64,000 bases of DNA from Aureispira sp. CCB-E (GCF_031326345.1 NZ_CP133671.1:6855501-6919500); one strand, 5' to 3'. Positions 39,054 through 47,711 are shown, counted from the stretch's first letter. The notes: generated from the letters alone by a model not told the origin. Numbers and translations are program-made.

Positions 39054-39566
39054 TGACTGTTTGCAAAGATAGCTTTAAAAATGCTCTATTAAAATTAGTT
39101 TTGTCACAAACTGTATAGAAAAAATTCTTTGGTAGCTTTCTAAAGCTATCTCATTAATTTCTCTAATCTAAGTTATTAAACCGTACACAAATTTTAAATA
39201 AGATTTTTGTATCTTCTTTTCTTGATAAAAGAAGCAAAATTAAGGGCTTAATTTACGCTTGGATGGCTTACTCTACTCGAATACTGCATTTGTCAAATGA
39301 TTGTTCCTTCGTCACAACTGACAAATGCGGACGTATTCTTCGTAGGCTTATTCTTTTGTACTACTAGTACAAGCCATCCCGATTTCCCAAGCTCCAATAT
39401 GCCCCTTCAAAGCAGGGTATAAGCTCTTTTTTGGAGTAGATTCCGTTTTTAATTCTTAAAAAGCAAATTTATATAACTATATAATACAAGCAGTTAGGCT
39501 GAAAAATTATAGGTAAAAAAATAGCCTTATTCTTAGATTTTTTTTCTGAACGATTACTTATACTCA
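39054..39566. other. Intergenic region with a chain of hairpins, 513 bases
   Basis: It lies between the ends of the macro-domain operon and the cobT start, both on the minus strand. Most of it (39213-39436) is described as a structured element. The flanks are A/T-rich and featureless. No B12-box-like conserved word was recognised. Confidence 0.5.
39213..39436. ncRNA. Highly structured intergenic element (candidate RNA or miniature repeat)
   Basis: Stems, all perfect unless stated: CTTCTTTT 39213-39220/39227-39234; GGATGGCTT 39261-39269/39371-39379 as outer stem; GAATAC 39279-39284/39333-39338; GCATTTGTCA 39286-39295/39319-39328 nested in it; CTCCAA 39392-39397/39431-39436; ATGCCC 39399-39404/GGGTAT near 39415-39420 with one G-U pair on the plus strand. 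That is far more pairing than the surrounding spacer shows, and there is no ORF. It could be a structured RNA, a 3' UTR of the eight-gene operon, or a non-autonomous repeat. Confidence 0.5.
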
Positions 39567-40016
39567 TTAAGCTTGATACAAAACAAAGGTATGATCCTCT
39601 CCTTCTAATTCTTCTCTAATAATTGTGGCAATAATGTTCCAATCTCCACCTGCCAACCCCGCTCCAATGGCTGGATAGGCTATCTTTTTTCCCTCAAATT
39701 GTTTTTTGATCTGTTTAAAAACAGCTCGTACCGCTTCATAGTCAACTTTTCTCCCAGTTCCTCTCCAATGATATTGCGTATAAGCGTTCACTACAATCAA
39801 GTTTTTATCCTCAATATTGGCAAAACTAAAGGTACCTAATTTATCCTTTGCCCCTTTTTCGGTTTTCAAATCAGCTTCATAAGCTTCTGGAAAATGCTTT
39901 TTTATACCTTTGGCAATTCCAGCCCCCATTGTACCATAGCAATTACATCCGTGTACAATTACCTCAAAGACTCCTTCTAATGCCAACTGAATTAAGTCTC
40001 CTGTTATTGTTTTCAT
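39567..40016 (-). CDS. Macro-domain protein (ADP-ribose-phosphate hydrolase type)
   Basis: This 149-residue cytosolic single macro domain has an N-terminal TGDLIQLALEGVFEVIVHGCNCYGTMGAGIAKGI with the ADP-ribose-binding Asn in GCN and the GxGIA loop, then VVNAYTQYHW, and AYPAIGAGLAGGDW as the second phosphate loop. The family closest in appearance is the Poa1p/ADP-ribose-1''-phosphatase-like group, which acts on ADP-ribose derivatives or ADP-ribosylated targets. It starts two bases from the end of the hydrolase gene and closes the export operon. Its role in that context is not obvious. Confidence 0.9.
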   Translation of the reverse strand: MKTITGDLIQLALEGVFEVIVHGCNCYGTMGAGIAKGIKKHFPEAYEADLKTEKGAKDKLGTFSFANIEDKNLIVVNAYTQYHWRGTGRKVDYEAVRAVFKQIKKQFEGKKIAYPAIGAGLAGGDWNIIATIIREELEGEDHTFVLYQA

Positions 40017-40018
40017 GT

Positions 40019-40831
40019 TTACGTTTTTGGTGAAGATAATTTCCTACCCTGCAAAAAGGCTTCTAGCTCTCGATTAAATAACTCTGGAGCATCCAAATTT
40101 ATAAAATGTCCAGCTCCTTTGATAGACTTTAGTTGAAAATTTCCCCTAGCTTGAAAAGCTTCAATTGTACTGTCTAGGCAAGCATTTATTTCCTTATCTT
40201 TTTCTCCTACTAATAATAAGGTAGGTGCTTTAGAATTCTTAATATCCATTAGATAATCAAAATTTGCTAAATGAGGCAGACAGTAAAGAATTGCCTTTTT
40301 AGAAGCTTTGGAAATCATAGTGGCTATTTTAGCTTGAGACAAGCTGGTGGTTCCTGCCAATCGAGACAAATTCGCTATTATTTGTATACTTAGAATTTGA
40401 TACAATATTTTCATACAAGCGACCAAAAACCTTGACTTTTTGAGCTTCCCTGTTGTTCCAAATAGCGTCAAAGAAAGCAAACGATTAGGGCTTTCCTTCA
40501 AAAACTCTAAGCCAACATTTCCTCCCATTGAATTACCAACATAATGCACCTTTGCTATCTTTAATAAATCAAGCACTTGTATAAGATCATTTTTTAATTG
40601 AGTCAATGAAAAGTTTTCTGGTAAAATGTCTAAAGGTACCGTTGAATTGCCATGCCCACAAAGGCTAATCGATAAAACTTGGTATTGGGCACTAAAATAA
40701 ATGTGCTGTTGTTCAAACTGACTTTGATTGGCTCCCAATCCATGTACAAAAAGAATGGTTTCAGAATGCTTACTTCCTGTCAAGCAATACTCTAACTTAT
40801 AGTTATTTAACTTAATAAGATCTTTCTTCAT
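40019..40831 (-). CDS. Alpha/beta hydrolase
   Basis: This 270-residue cytosolic hydrolase has HGLGANQSQFEQQ as the oxyanion region, nucleophile elbow GNSMGG (Ser101), acid in LLVGEKDKEI and the catalytic His in GAGHFINLDAPELF. It resembles the esterase/haloperoxidase-like branch (MhpC/BioH style). The substrate is unknown. Only six bases separate it from the beta-barrel gene, so it is part of the same operon and may act on the lipid or ester carried by the transporter (inference). Confidence 0.88.
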   Translation of the reverse strand: MKKDLIKLNNYKLEYCLTGSKHSETILFVHGLGANQSQFEQQHIYFSAQYQVLSISLCGHGNSTVPLDILPENFSLTQLKNDLIQVLDLLKIAKVHYVGNSMGGNVGLEFLKESPNRLLSLTLFGTTGKLKKSRFLVACMKILYQILSIQIIANLSRLAGTTSLSQAKIATMISKASKKAILYCLPHLANFDYLMDIKNSKAPTLLLVGEKDKEINACLDSTIEAFQARGNFQLKSIKGAGHFINLDAPELFNRELEAFLQGRKLSSPKT

Positions 40832-40837
40832 TGCTCT

Positions 40838-42085
40838 CTAAAAACTAAACTTAATTCTCAAAAAAGCTACTTGAACAGGACTAACATAATACCCATTGGA
40901 CTGATTTAATGAAATTTGTCCAACAATAGAAATATCCCACTTTTCATTGATGGTATACGCAAAATTAGGCGTTAAAAACAAGGCATGGCTTTCTCCTGGA
41001 CTATAAACAGCTGTCACTCCTACCGAAAAAATTTCTTTAATAGGTTGTGAAAAAGTAGCAAAAATAGAATAACGATAAGGATATAAATTTCTAGCAGATG
41101 GACGATAAGCAAATAAGGCATTAGAATTGGCATTGGTAGCGCCATTGCTGTTGTACATGAAACCCGCTACCAAATAGGTTTTGCTGCTGAATAAATAATC
41201 AAAACTCACTGTTCCTGTAAAACTATGCCGATTGCTAAGGGTATCGTTAATGTTGTAAAAGTAAGACAACTCTCCTTTAAAACCAGCTCCCTTTATATTG
41301 CCAGCCCAACCGCCTCCAACAACAAGGTTTTCTTCAACAATTCCAGCCAATACTTGAAAATCATATTCCCATTTATTGGTCTTCCACAAAAAAGCAGCCG
41401 TAGCATTTTCCCATCGTGTAAAAGCTTTGGCAGCAAATTCAATGCTAGAAGCAACCCCCGTAAAGTACTGAATGCGTAAAGCATCACTTCCTGGACGTTC
41501 TTCATAATCAAAATCTGTAAAAGAGTACGTGTTAAAAATATCGTTCGGATTCCAAATCGTATTGATTCCCCAATTGATTCGCTGTCGTCCTAATCGGATA
41601 TCCCAATTTCCCTTAGAATATTGAAAATAAAGACGATCCAATGTACTATGAATAACGGCACCTCGTTGGTCTAACAACACCCAAGACAAGTAATCATAAT
41701 AGCCATTTTTGAGGCTATCCCCACGAACAATTGTTTGTCCATAATTGGGTTGTAACTTAATATATTCTCCAAAGAACACACGGGTTCTCAAATCTGCCTT
41801 GAATGTAAAAGCATCGTTGATGTACCACCTAAAATTTAGACGATTGTGAATCAAGTTATCTTGCAACATCGCTTTTTGAGGCTGATGTATAAAATATACA
41901 GAAGTCAAATATTTCAGGTAGCCATTCAACGCCCAATTTTTAGGGACATTGGGATCTTTTTTCTTTTTTTTAGATCGTTGCTTTTTCGTAATTACACGGT
42001 CTAACTGGGTCGTGTCTTGACTAAAACTAAACGTTGGCAGAACAATAATCCCTACTAAAAAAAGCCAATATTTTAACATACCCAT
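40838..42085 (-). CDS. Outer-membrane beta-barrel protein (DUF1302-like porin)
   Basis: This 415-residue protein has a signal peptide (cleavage near FSFSQ, residue about 23). A basic segment (KKQRSKKKKKDPNVPKNW) is followed by regularly alternating strands and a terminal strand FLRIKFSF that fits a BAM signal. Its clearest stretch is LGRQRINWGINTIWNPNDIFN with DFDYEERPGSDALRIQYF, a motif combination seen in DUF1302-type barrels. The start codon overlaps the stop of the ATPase gene (TAATG), so translation is coupled. It is probably the outer-membrane exit of the transport system upstream, though a direct connection is unproven. Confidence 0.8.
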   Translation of the reverse strand: MGMLKYWLFLVGIIVLPTFSFSQDTTQLDRVITKKQRSKKKKKDPNVPKNWALNGYLKYLTSVYFIHQPQKAMLQDNLIHNRLNFRWYINDAFTFKADLRTRVFFGEYIKLQPNYGQTIVRGDSLKNGYYDYLSWVLLDQRGAVIHSTLDRLYFQYSKGNWDIRLGRQRINWGINTIWNPNDIFNTYSFTDFDYEERPGSDALRIQYFTGVASSIEFAAKAFTRWENATAAFLWKTNKWEYDFQVLAGIVEENLVVGGGWAGNIKGAGFKGELSYFYNINDTLSNRHSFTGTVSFDYLFSSKTYLVAGFMYNSNGATNANSNALFAYRPSARNLYPYRYSIFATFSQPIKEIFSVGVTAVYSPGESHALFLTPNFAYTINEKWDISIVGQISLNQSNGYYVSPVQVAFLRIKFSF

Positions 42086-42777
42086 TAGGAAGCAACTGTT
42101 TCGTCTGAGATAATTTTCCCATCTTCCAACGTAACAATACGACGTGCTCGATCAATAACACGCTGATCATGTGTGGAAAATAAGAAGGTAATGTTTTCTT
42201 CTTGATTTAATTGGGACATAATATCCAGCAAATCAGCCGTTGACTTGGAATCCAAATTAGCTGTCGGTTCATCCGCTAAGACAAACATCGGCTTGGATGC
42301 CAATGCTCGCGCAACAGCTACCCGTTGTTGTTGCCCCCCTGACAATTGTGCGGGTCTACGATCAATTTGATCTTCTAAACCTACGGCCTTCAAGAGTTCT
42401 TTGACCCTTGCCTCTCGTTCTTCTTGTGATTTACCTTGTAACAACATCACAAATTCCACGTTCTCCTTGGCGGTTAATACAGGAATTAAATTATAAGCTT
42501 GAAAGACAAAGCCAATATTTTGTTTTCTAAACTCAATCATCTCACTATCGGACAATTGTGCAATATCTTGGTTGCTCACCATAATATGACCACTCGTAGG
42601 AATATCTAAGCCACCAATTGCATTTAACAAAGTTGTTTTTCCCGATCCCGAAGGTCCGACCAATGCCGTAAATTCTCCTTGTCCTATTTCTAAATCTACC
42701 CCTCTCAACGCATGAACAGGAATCGTATCTGGATTATATGTTTTGGTAACCCCTTGCACTTTGATTACGTTCTCCAT
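42085..42777 (-). CDS. LolD/MacB-type ABC transporter ATPase
   Basis: This 230-residue cytosolic ATPase has Walker A GPSGSGKT (41-48), Q-loop VFQAYNLIPVLTA, signature LSGGQQQ (145-151), Walker B MFVLADEPT with catalytic E170, and H-loop STHD. The LIPVLTAKENV and GLEDQIDRRPAQ segments are typical of LolD and MacB ATPases that work with FtsX-fold permeases. Such proteins drive mechanical movement of lipoproteins or lipids in the periplasm and do not carry substrate through the membrane. It pairs with the two permease genes upstream in the same operon. Confidence 0.93.
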   Translation of the reverse strand: MENVIKVQGVTKTYNPDTIPVHALRGVDLEIGQGEFTALVGPSGSGKTTLLNAIGGLDIPTSGHIMVSNQDIAQLSDSEMIEFRKQNIGFVFQAYNLIPVLTAKENVEFVMLLQGKSQEEREARVKELLKAVGLEDQIDRRPAQLSGGQQQRVAVARALASKPMFVLADEPTANLDSKSTADLLDIMSQLNQEENITFLFSTHDQRVIDRARRIVTLEDGKIISDETVAS

Positions 42778-42886
42778 TTTATATTGATTATAATAGACTA
42801 CTTAGCTTACTAGATCATATCCTATTGGGTTGATGAAGTCGTCTATTGTGATTAAACTATTTGATAATAAGTATCTTTCAACGTTG

Positions 42887-44104
42887 CTACACCGTACGCA
42901 TAGCTTCGATTGGTTTTAATCGAGTTGCTTTAATAGCTGGATATAAGGCTGCTAAAATAGCGGTAATGGCAACCGCAATCGTAACTGCAAGAAAAGATGA
43001 AGCATCTAAGGTCAAGAAAACCTGATCGCTCAATCCAAACTTATCCATTCCTTTTCCATAAGCACTCAAATCAATCCCCTTGCTGCCGTAATAACTGACG
43101 GTTAGAAACCCTAGAAATAATCCCACAGGTGCAGCAATCATAGTTAAACAGAGAGTTTCTACCACAATCATCAAAAACACCTGTAAGCGTTTCATCCCTA
43201 CCGCCATTAGCATTCCCAACTCTTTTGTTCGCTCTAACACCGCCATTAACATAGTATTGATAATACCAAAAATTAATGCTAGCATTACGATAAAAATAAC
43301 CGCATAAGTTGAGACAGACATTTGAGACTCATACAAATTAACGTCAGGTGATATTTCCTTGTAATTTTGCACCAAAGCATTTGGAAAAGCAGCTGCTAAT
43401 GCCCGCTTAGTAGTATCCAAATCATCTAAGTCATTTAGTAGTAAAGCAACCTCGTGCGTAATTGGCGTTCCCCCCATCAAACGATTTAGGTCAGCTTGCC
43501 GAACAAAAACGTTGCTCTCCTCAAAAATAGCATTTCCAATTTCATAAATTCCAACTACTTTAAACGCCGCAGAAACACTTGTGCCATCCTTTTGTTGAAA
43601 GCTCAGAATAGGTTTTGATTTTAACTTAAGTTGCATTTTTTCAGCCAGCCGACTACTAATAAGAATCGGATTTTTACTCTTGGTAGCATCCAAATAACTT
43701 CCCTCTACCAATTTTTCATTTAGCCGAGTTAAGTTGGCTTCTTCTTCTGGCACTATACCTCTAATTTGAATCCCTCTAGACCCTCTCGCTGTGGCTAACA
43801 TTCCACTATTAATCGTTCTAGTAGCAAATGCTTTAACGGTCGAATTTTCTTTTAAATTGGCGACAATCGAAGGAGTATTTTCTAAGGTATACTGCACCTC
43901 TTTTTCATCCATAAATTTAGGATGATGCAACTGAATGTGTGAGATTTCATTCTCAATGGCACCACTTATGTAAGAATTGATAAACCCTGCCGTAAAGGAC
44001 AAAATAAATATCAACGCCCAGACACCAACCAAGACAGAGCCCATTACGGTAAAACTTCTAATTTTATTCCGCCAGATGTTCCGCCATGCTATTTTGAAAA
44101 TCAT
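42887..44104 (-). CDS. FtsX-like (LolC/LolE/MacB-type) permease, second copy
   Basis: This 405-residue inner-membrane protein has four helices: one near residue 20-45 after the basic amphipathic start FKIAWRNIWRNKIRSF, and three at the C-terminal end (about 275-395, with FGIINTMLMAVLERTKELGMLMAVGMKR as the coupling helix). A large periplasmic MacB-like core domain (about 48-265) lies between. The final LYPAIKATRLKPIEAMRTV is the standard FtsX end. It probably forms a heterodimer with the other permease, as LolC and LolE do. Confidence 0.92.
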   Translation of the reverse strand: MIFKIAWRNIWRNKIRSFTVMGSVLVGVWALIFILSFTAGFINSYISGAIENEISHIQLHHPKFMDEKEVQYTLENTPSIVANLKENSTVKAFATRTINSGMLATARGSRGIQIRGIVPEEEANLTRLNEKLVEGSYLDATKSKNPILISSRLAEKMQLKLKSKPILSFQQKDGTSVSAAFKVVGIYEIGNAIFEESNVFVRQADLNRLMGGTPITHEVALLLNDLDDLDTTKRALAAAFPNALVQNYKEISPDVNLYESQMSVSTYAVIFIVMLALIFGIINTMLMAVLERTKELGMLMAVGMKRLQVFLMIVVETLCLTMIAAPVGLFLGFLTVSYYGSKGIDLSAYGKGMDKFGLSDQVFLTLDASSFLAVTIAVAITAILAALYPAIKATRLKPIEAMRTV

Positions 44105-44126
44105 ATTATTATTATTTTGTTAAAAC

Positions 44127-44209
44127 AACGGTTATCACGAATAGATTTGCAAGCGCGTATTCATCAAAACGCTTTATCATAACAAGAACTACGTTTCGTG
44201 ACAATCGTT
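44127..44209. repeat. Imperfect inverted repeat between the two permease genes
   Basis: 15-base arms 44127-44141 and 44195-44209 match in 13 positions, with a nested AAGCG/CGCTT stem (44151-44155 and 44170-44174). It lies in the 134-base spacer inside the operon, so it may tune expression or RNA stability of the two permeases. Confidence 0.45.
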
Positions 44210-44238
44210 ATAAGCATAATCATTTATTAGGCAGTGCA

Positions 44239-45459
44239 TCAAGCACGCATTGCATCAATGGGTTTCATTTTCCAAATTTGAAGACAAGGATACAGAGCTA
44301 AAACAGTTGTAATACACACCACAATAATCCCTTGAGTATAAAAAATATCCACGTCTGTAGACGCTGGTAATTTTGCTTCGATTCCAAATTTGGCATAAGT
44401 TTCCGCCATGTCTCCTGTTACCACAATAGGATTAATAGATAAATAATACATCAATCCATAGGCTACAGCAATACCGACAAAAGCCCCTAACAGTCCCAAA
44501 AAGATCGTTTCTATCCATGTAATGAGTGCCAATTTACTCCGTTTCATGCCGATAGAAATTAAGACACCAAACTCTCGTTGGCGTTCTTTGGTCATCATCA
44601 GTATGACTCCTAGTATTCCAAAAGAAACAATAAAATATAGGATGAATACCGTAATCACATTACTACTTTCTTTTAAGTCTTTCATTTCCATCAACTCAGG
44701 CATCATTTTTTGCCAACTCAATACATCGTAAGCAGAAGCTGTATCTAGTGTTGACATTAGGCTACTCAATGCCAACTCGGCAGCATTTTTGTCGTTAATA
44801 TCTAAAACAGCAGTCGTTACTAAGTTGGGTGCTCCATAAAACCATTGTGCTACTTTTAAAGGCATATAGACCATCGTAGCACTCATATCTGGCGCTCCAA
44901 ACGAAACGATTCCTTTTATGGGATACTTCCCTGCTGCATTTACCCCTCTATAGCCTTGACTAATCAATACAATCGTATCTCCAACTCCTAATTTGAGTTT
45001 TTCTGCCAAACCTTCTCCAACAAGAACGGCTTCATCCTCTTTGGTCAAATAAGTTCCAGTCACGACTCGTTTGTCTAACCCTGTCAAAGCAGCTTCTTTT
45101 TGAGGAGCAATTCCTACCACCAAAGCACTTTTTGTAATTTTCTTGTAAGAAGCTAGGGCAAAAGATTCTAACCTTGGGGCAAGATCATTCACCCCAGAAG
45201 TTGCTTTTATGGTCGTCACCAAGTCTGGAGATAACTCAAAAGAATTATCTAAGAACCGTTCGTCCCAGTACCCTTTGTGTGTTACTTGGACATATCCCGT
45301 ATAGAAACTAACAGAATCATTGATCATTTTATCAAAAATACCTCGATTCATCGCTTCTATAGTAACAGCAAATAAAACGGCAAAAAAGATAGACGCTGCT
45401 GTAATTAGCGTCCTTCTTCGATTTCGCCAAATATTCCGCCACGCAATTTTAAGTATCAT
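44239..45459 (-). CDS. FtsX-like (LolC/LolE/MacB-type) permease, first copy
   Basis: This 406-residue inner-membrane protein has the same layout as the other permease: LKIAWRNIWRNRRRTLITA, a first helix, a periplasmic core domain, and three C-terminal helices with FGILGVILMMTKERQREFGVLISIGMKRSKL as the coupling segment. The C-terminus ends KMKPIDAMRA. The two permeases are clearly paralogous at their N-terminal and coupling segments but diverged in the periplasmic domain, as expected for a heteromeric pair with specialised partners. It lies 33 bases after the LolA-like gene. Confidence 0.92.
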   Translation of the reverse strand: MILKIAWRNIWRNRRRTLITAASIFFAVLFAVTIEAMNRGIFDKMINDSVSFYTGYVQVTHKGYWDERFLDNSFELSPDLVTTIKATSGVNDLAPRLESFALASYKKITKSALVVGIAPQKEAALTGLDKRVVTGTYLTKEDEAVLVGEGLAEKLKLGVGDTIVLISQGYRGVNAAGKYPIKGIVSFGAPDMSATMVYMPLKVAQWFYGAPNLVTTAVLDINDKNAAELALSSLMSTLDTASAYDVLSWQKMMPELMEMKDLKESSNVITVFILYFIVSFGILGVILMMTKERQREFGVLISIGMKRSKLALITWIETIFLGLLGAFVGIAVAYGLMYYLSINPIVVTGDMAETYAKFGIEAKLPASTDVDIFYTQGIIVVCITTVLALYPCLQIWKMKPIDAMRA

Positions 45460-45492
45460 TTTTTAACATTTTGTAGGATGAATAGATAGGTT

Positions 45493-46242
45493 CTATCGAA
45501 CGCGTTTCATATTCTGAGTAGAAAAGAACCGATCGTCAAATTTACTGTCAAATTCGAGGCTTGTATATTCCAATATGGTCTTATGACCTTCCTCATCAGC
45601 AGGGATAAGAACCATTTTAGCAGGCAATAATCGCCCTCCTATTTTCTTTATATTTTGACCATAATTGGTGTCCACCAATTCGCCATCTTCATCGTAGTGT
45701 TCCGTTTTTAAGTTAAGATAATCCTTTGCATCAATCCAAACAATTACTTTTCCCCAGACAACTGGTGCCTCTTCATTGGGAATCATTTCAATCTTATAGC
45801 ATTCTCTACCTTCGATAGTTTCTTTGCCCAATAATTCATGTTGATAATCATTAACAATAGAAGATTGGCGCACCAAATCATCGTTTTTAAAATCCGATCC
45901 CATCCAAGATTGCATCATCATAGAAGGAGGCATTTTAATGGTACGATCAATCGATGGTTGAAAATTCCACATCTCTTTTTCTCGTTTCAAGTAGGTAATT
46001 CCTTTTTCACGTGCTGGTGCCGTAATCAAAATCAAGGAATAATCAGCGCCATCTGCCCAACTTTTGAACTCCATTGTACGCGACCAAGTTGGACGAACTA
46101 TGGTCATTTTCATGCTAGACGTTATTCGCCCACCAAAAGCATTGTCGTCCATTTTTTGTACAATTTCTTTGGCAGATTGTCCATAACTAGCCATAAAGGT
46201 TCCTAGCCACAAAAAGCCCATTAATAGAATATTTTTCATCAT
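45493..46242 (-). CDS. LolA-like outer-membrane lipoprotein-sorting protein
   Basis: This 249-residue periplasmic protein has a cleavable signal peptide (MKNILLMGFLWLGTFMASYG, then QSAKEIVQKMDDNAFGG). The mature part shows the pattern of the LolA/LolB/RseB superfamily: an antiparallel sheet with SRTMEFKSWADGADYSLILITAPAREKGITYLKREKEMWNFQPS, a motif characteristic of the LolA_like (COG2834) branch, and later GKVIVWIDAKDYLNLKTEHYDEDGELV. Members bind acyl chains and shuttle lipoproteins or lipids across the periplasm. Its place before two permeases supports that. Confidence 0.88.
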   Translation of the reverse strand: MMKNILLMGFLWLGTFMASYGQSAKEIVQKMDDNAFGGRITSSMKMTIVRPTWSRTMEFKSWADGADYSLILITAPAREKGITYLKREKEMWNFQPSIDRTIKMPPSMMMQSWMGSDFKNDDLVRQSSIVNDYQHELLGKETIEGRECYKIEMIPNEEAPVVWGKVIVWIDAKDYLNLKTEHYDEDGELVDTNYGQNIKKIGGRLLPAKMVLIPADEEGHKTILEYTSLEFDSKFDDRFFSTQNMKRVR

Positions 46243-46349
46243 TTTTTTCGTTTAATTTATCAATATAGATAATGATTTTTTGATCATTTTAACGCCCCAA
46301 TCGATCTAACCACTTTTATAGTAAATACTAAAACACTTACTTTCTCTAC

Positions 46350-46940
46350 TCATTCATCTTCGTGAACCAACAAACCATAAAAAAAGAAATTCGTCAATTC
46401 CATTGTCAATTCTTGTGGACTATCATAATGCACCAACAAAGCATCGTCCAACACCATTTCTCTCATTTTTAGCAATTGATATCGCATAAATTCACGCTTA
46501 ATCCCAGGACGTACGTAGCCTTCTTTTTGAGCTTGTTCATAATCATCCAAAACCAAATCCATCATAACTTCTCCCTTAGCATAGATATATTCCAACAAAC
46601 CTAAGTCATTATTTTTATAAATATCTGTAATAAACTCTTGGCTGATATTTTTACTATTCCTTGCTTTGGCCAACAACGTCTCCTTTACTTTTTGAGCAAA
46701 TGGGATGTTTTGTTCCATAATGGCTTTGTATTCTTGTATTCCTTCTTCAAACACTAAATCTAAAATTGTTTTTGCCAAGTCTATTTTGTTGTCAAAAAAC
46801 TTATAAAAGGTCATTTTACTTGTTTTTGCTTCCTTACAAATTTCTTGTATAGATACTCGCTTGACACCATGTTTCCAGAATAACTCTTTCGCTGTTTTCA
46901 AAATAGCTTGACACTTCTTATTCTCTAAATCTCTACTCAT
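46350..46940 (-). CDS. TetR-family transcriptional regulator
   Basis: This 196-residue DNA-binding repressor has an N-terminal helix-turn-helix at about residues 10-55 (ILKTAKELFWKHGVKRVSIQEICKEAKTSKMTFYKFFDNKIDLA). The long C-terminal helical ligand domain is not similar to named subfamilies. It is the first gene of the operon and likely controls it. The upstream region carries repeated AAACGTAAAC sites overlapping the promoter, consistent with autoregulation. The inducer is unknown. A lipid or membrane-active compound would fit the operon. Confidence 0.92.
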   Translation of the reverse strand: MSRDLENKKCQAILKTAKELFWKHGVKRVSIQEICKEAKTSKMTFYKFFDNKIDLAKTILDLVFEEGIQEYKAIMEQNIPFAQKVKETLLAKARNSKNISQEFITDIYKNNDLGLLEYIYAKGEVMMDLVLDDYEQAQKEGYVRPGIKREFMRYQLLKMREMVLDDALLVHYDSPQELTMELTNFFFYGLLVHEDE

Positions 46941-46969
46941 ATACTTTTTCTAATCTTACATTCTCAAAC

Positions 46970-47024
46970 TTACGTTTTCAAATAAAAGTTCCTAAAAACG
47001 TAAACTAATACTACAAACGTAAAC
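46970..47024. promoter_or_regulatory. Candidate TetR operators: inverted and direct AAACGTAAAC repeats
   Basis: TTACGTTTT (46970-46978) and AAAACGTAA (46995-47003) form a perfect nine-base inverted repeat. AAACGTAAAC is repeated directly at 46996-47005 and 47015-47024, with centres 19 bases apart. The last copy overlaps the -7 element, a good position for repression by the adjacent TetR. Confidence 0.55.
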
Positions 47025-47044
47025 TTTTTTTATATGAATTCCAA
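47014..47044 (-). promoter_or_regulatory. Promoter of the TetR/Lol-like operon
   Basis: On the minus strand there is TTG (47042-47044), 20 bases, then TACGTTTG (47014-47021). This is an ideal Bacteroidota -33/-7 pair about 75 bases before the TetR start codon. Confidence 0.6.
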
Positions 47045-47404
47045 TTTTTTTAATTAATAGTCATCAATTTTTCTGTTACTACATGGTTTCTATAGACTTG
47101 TGCATTAGTATTAATTTTATTATTAGCTTTTTAGAGCGAAGGCAAAAAAATACACACATTCTTAATAATCAATAATTTATCACTAAAAAAATCACGCCAC
47201 ATAGTTAGTAGTTAGCTCCGCTGCTACTTCGTGGTTTTAGCGAACTATTGATAGTAGCAGCATAGCTAAAATGAAGAATAAGGAAAGGTGTTTAGACTAA
47301 GTTACTATTGTGGATGATGTATTGAATGGAATTTGGGGAAACACTTAAGGCAAGGATAAAACACCTAACGAACTCGGTTAAGTTCTGGTCATGTATAAAA
47401 ATAA

Positions 47405-47440
47405 AAAAAGAGACACTTGGGGAGTAAGCATCTCTATTCT
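47405..47440 (-). terminator. Terminator-like hairpin (left)
   Basis: AGAGA...TCTCT with inner ACT/AGT, and on the minus strand a U7 run directly after the stem. It resembles the hairpin at 47712-47752 in the shared words AGAGATGC and TCTCTTTTTTT. Confidence 0.45.
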
Positions 47441-47711
47441 AACCTTTCTAATAATTAAACTTTTATTCGGCAATAGATGATTAGAAAGTTGGGAAATTGG
47501 GACAATTCTATTTTTATCTCAAGTAGTTGGTTATGGTCTTATGAAACAAATTCCAATCTCCAACTTCTAATCTTCATCATCTATTATAGTTACTTTTCCA
47601 CACTAGTAAAAGGAATCAATCCGTCTTTAGGTCTTAAATTGCAGGATGATGCTCCTATACATCGTCGCATGGTTATCTTTAATAAGTTGACTAAAATGCT
47701 GACTGCTGAAA
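47441..47711 (-). ncRNA. Candidate structured RNA, second unit
   Basis: It contains a long imperfect hairpin: AATAGATGA 47472-47480 with 47577-47585 (nine bases), TTAGAA 47481-47486 with 47565-47570, GTTGG 47488-47492 with 47560-47564, ATTGG 47496-47500 with 47553-47557. It ends at the left terminator-like hairpin if read on the minus strand. No promoter of its own was found, so it may arise by read-through from the first unit, and the strand is not certain. Confidence 0.35.

Noticed and set aside
39054-39566. Cobalamin riboswitch upstream of cobT
   Set aside because: I looked for the conserved B12-box word and the matching long-range stem and did not find them. The hairpins present do not follow that layout.
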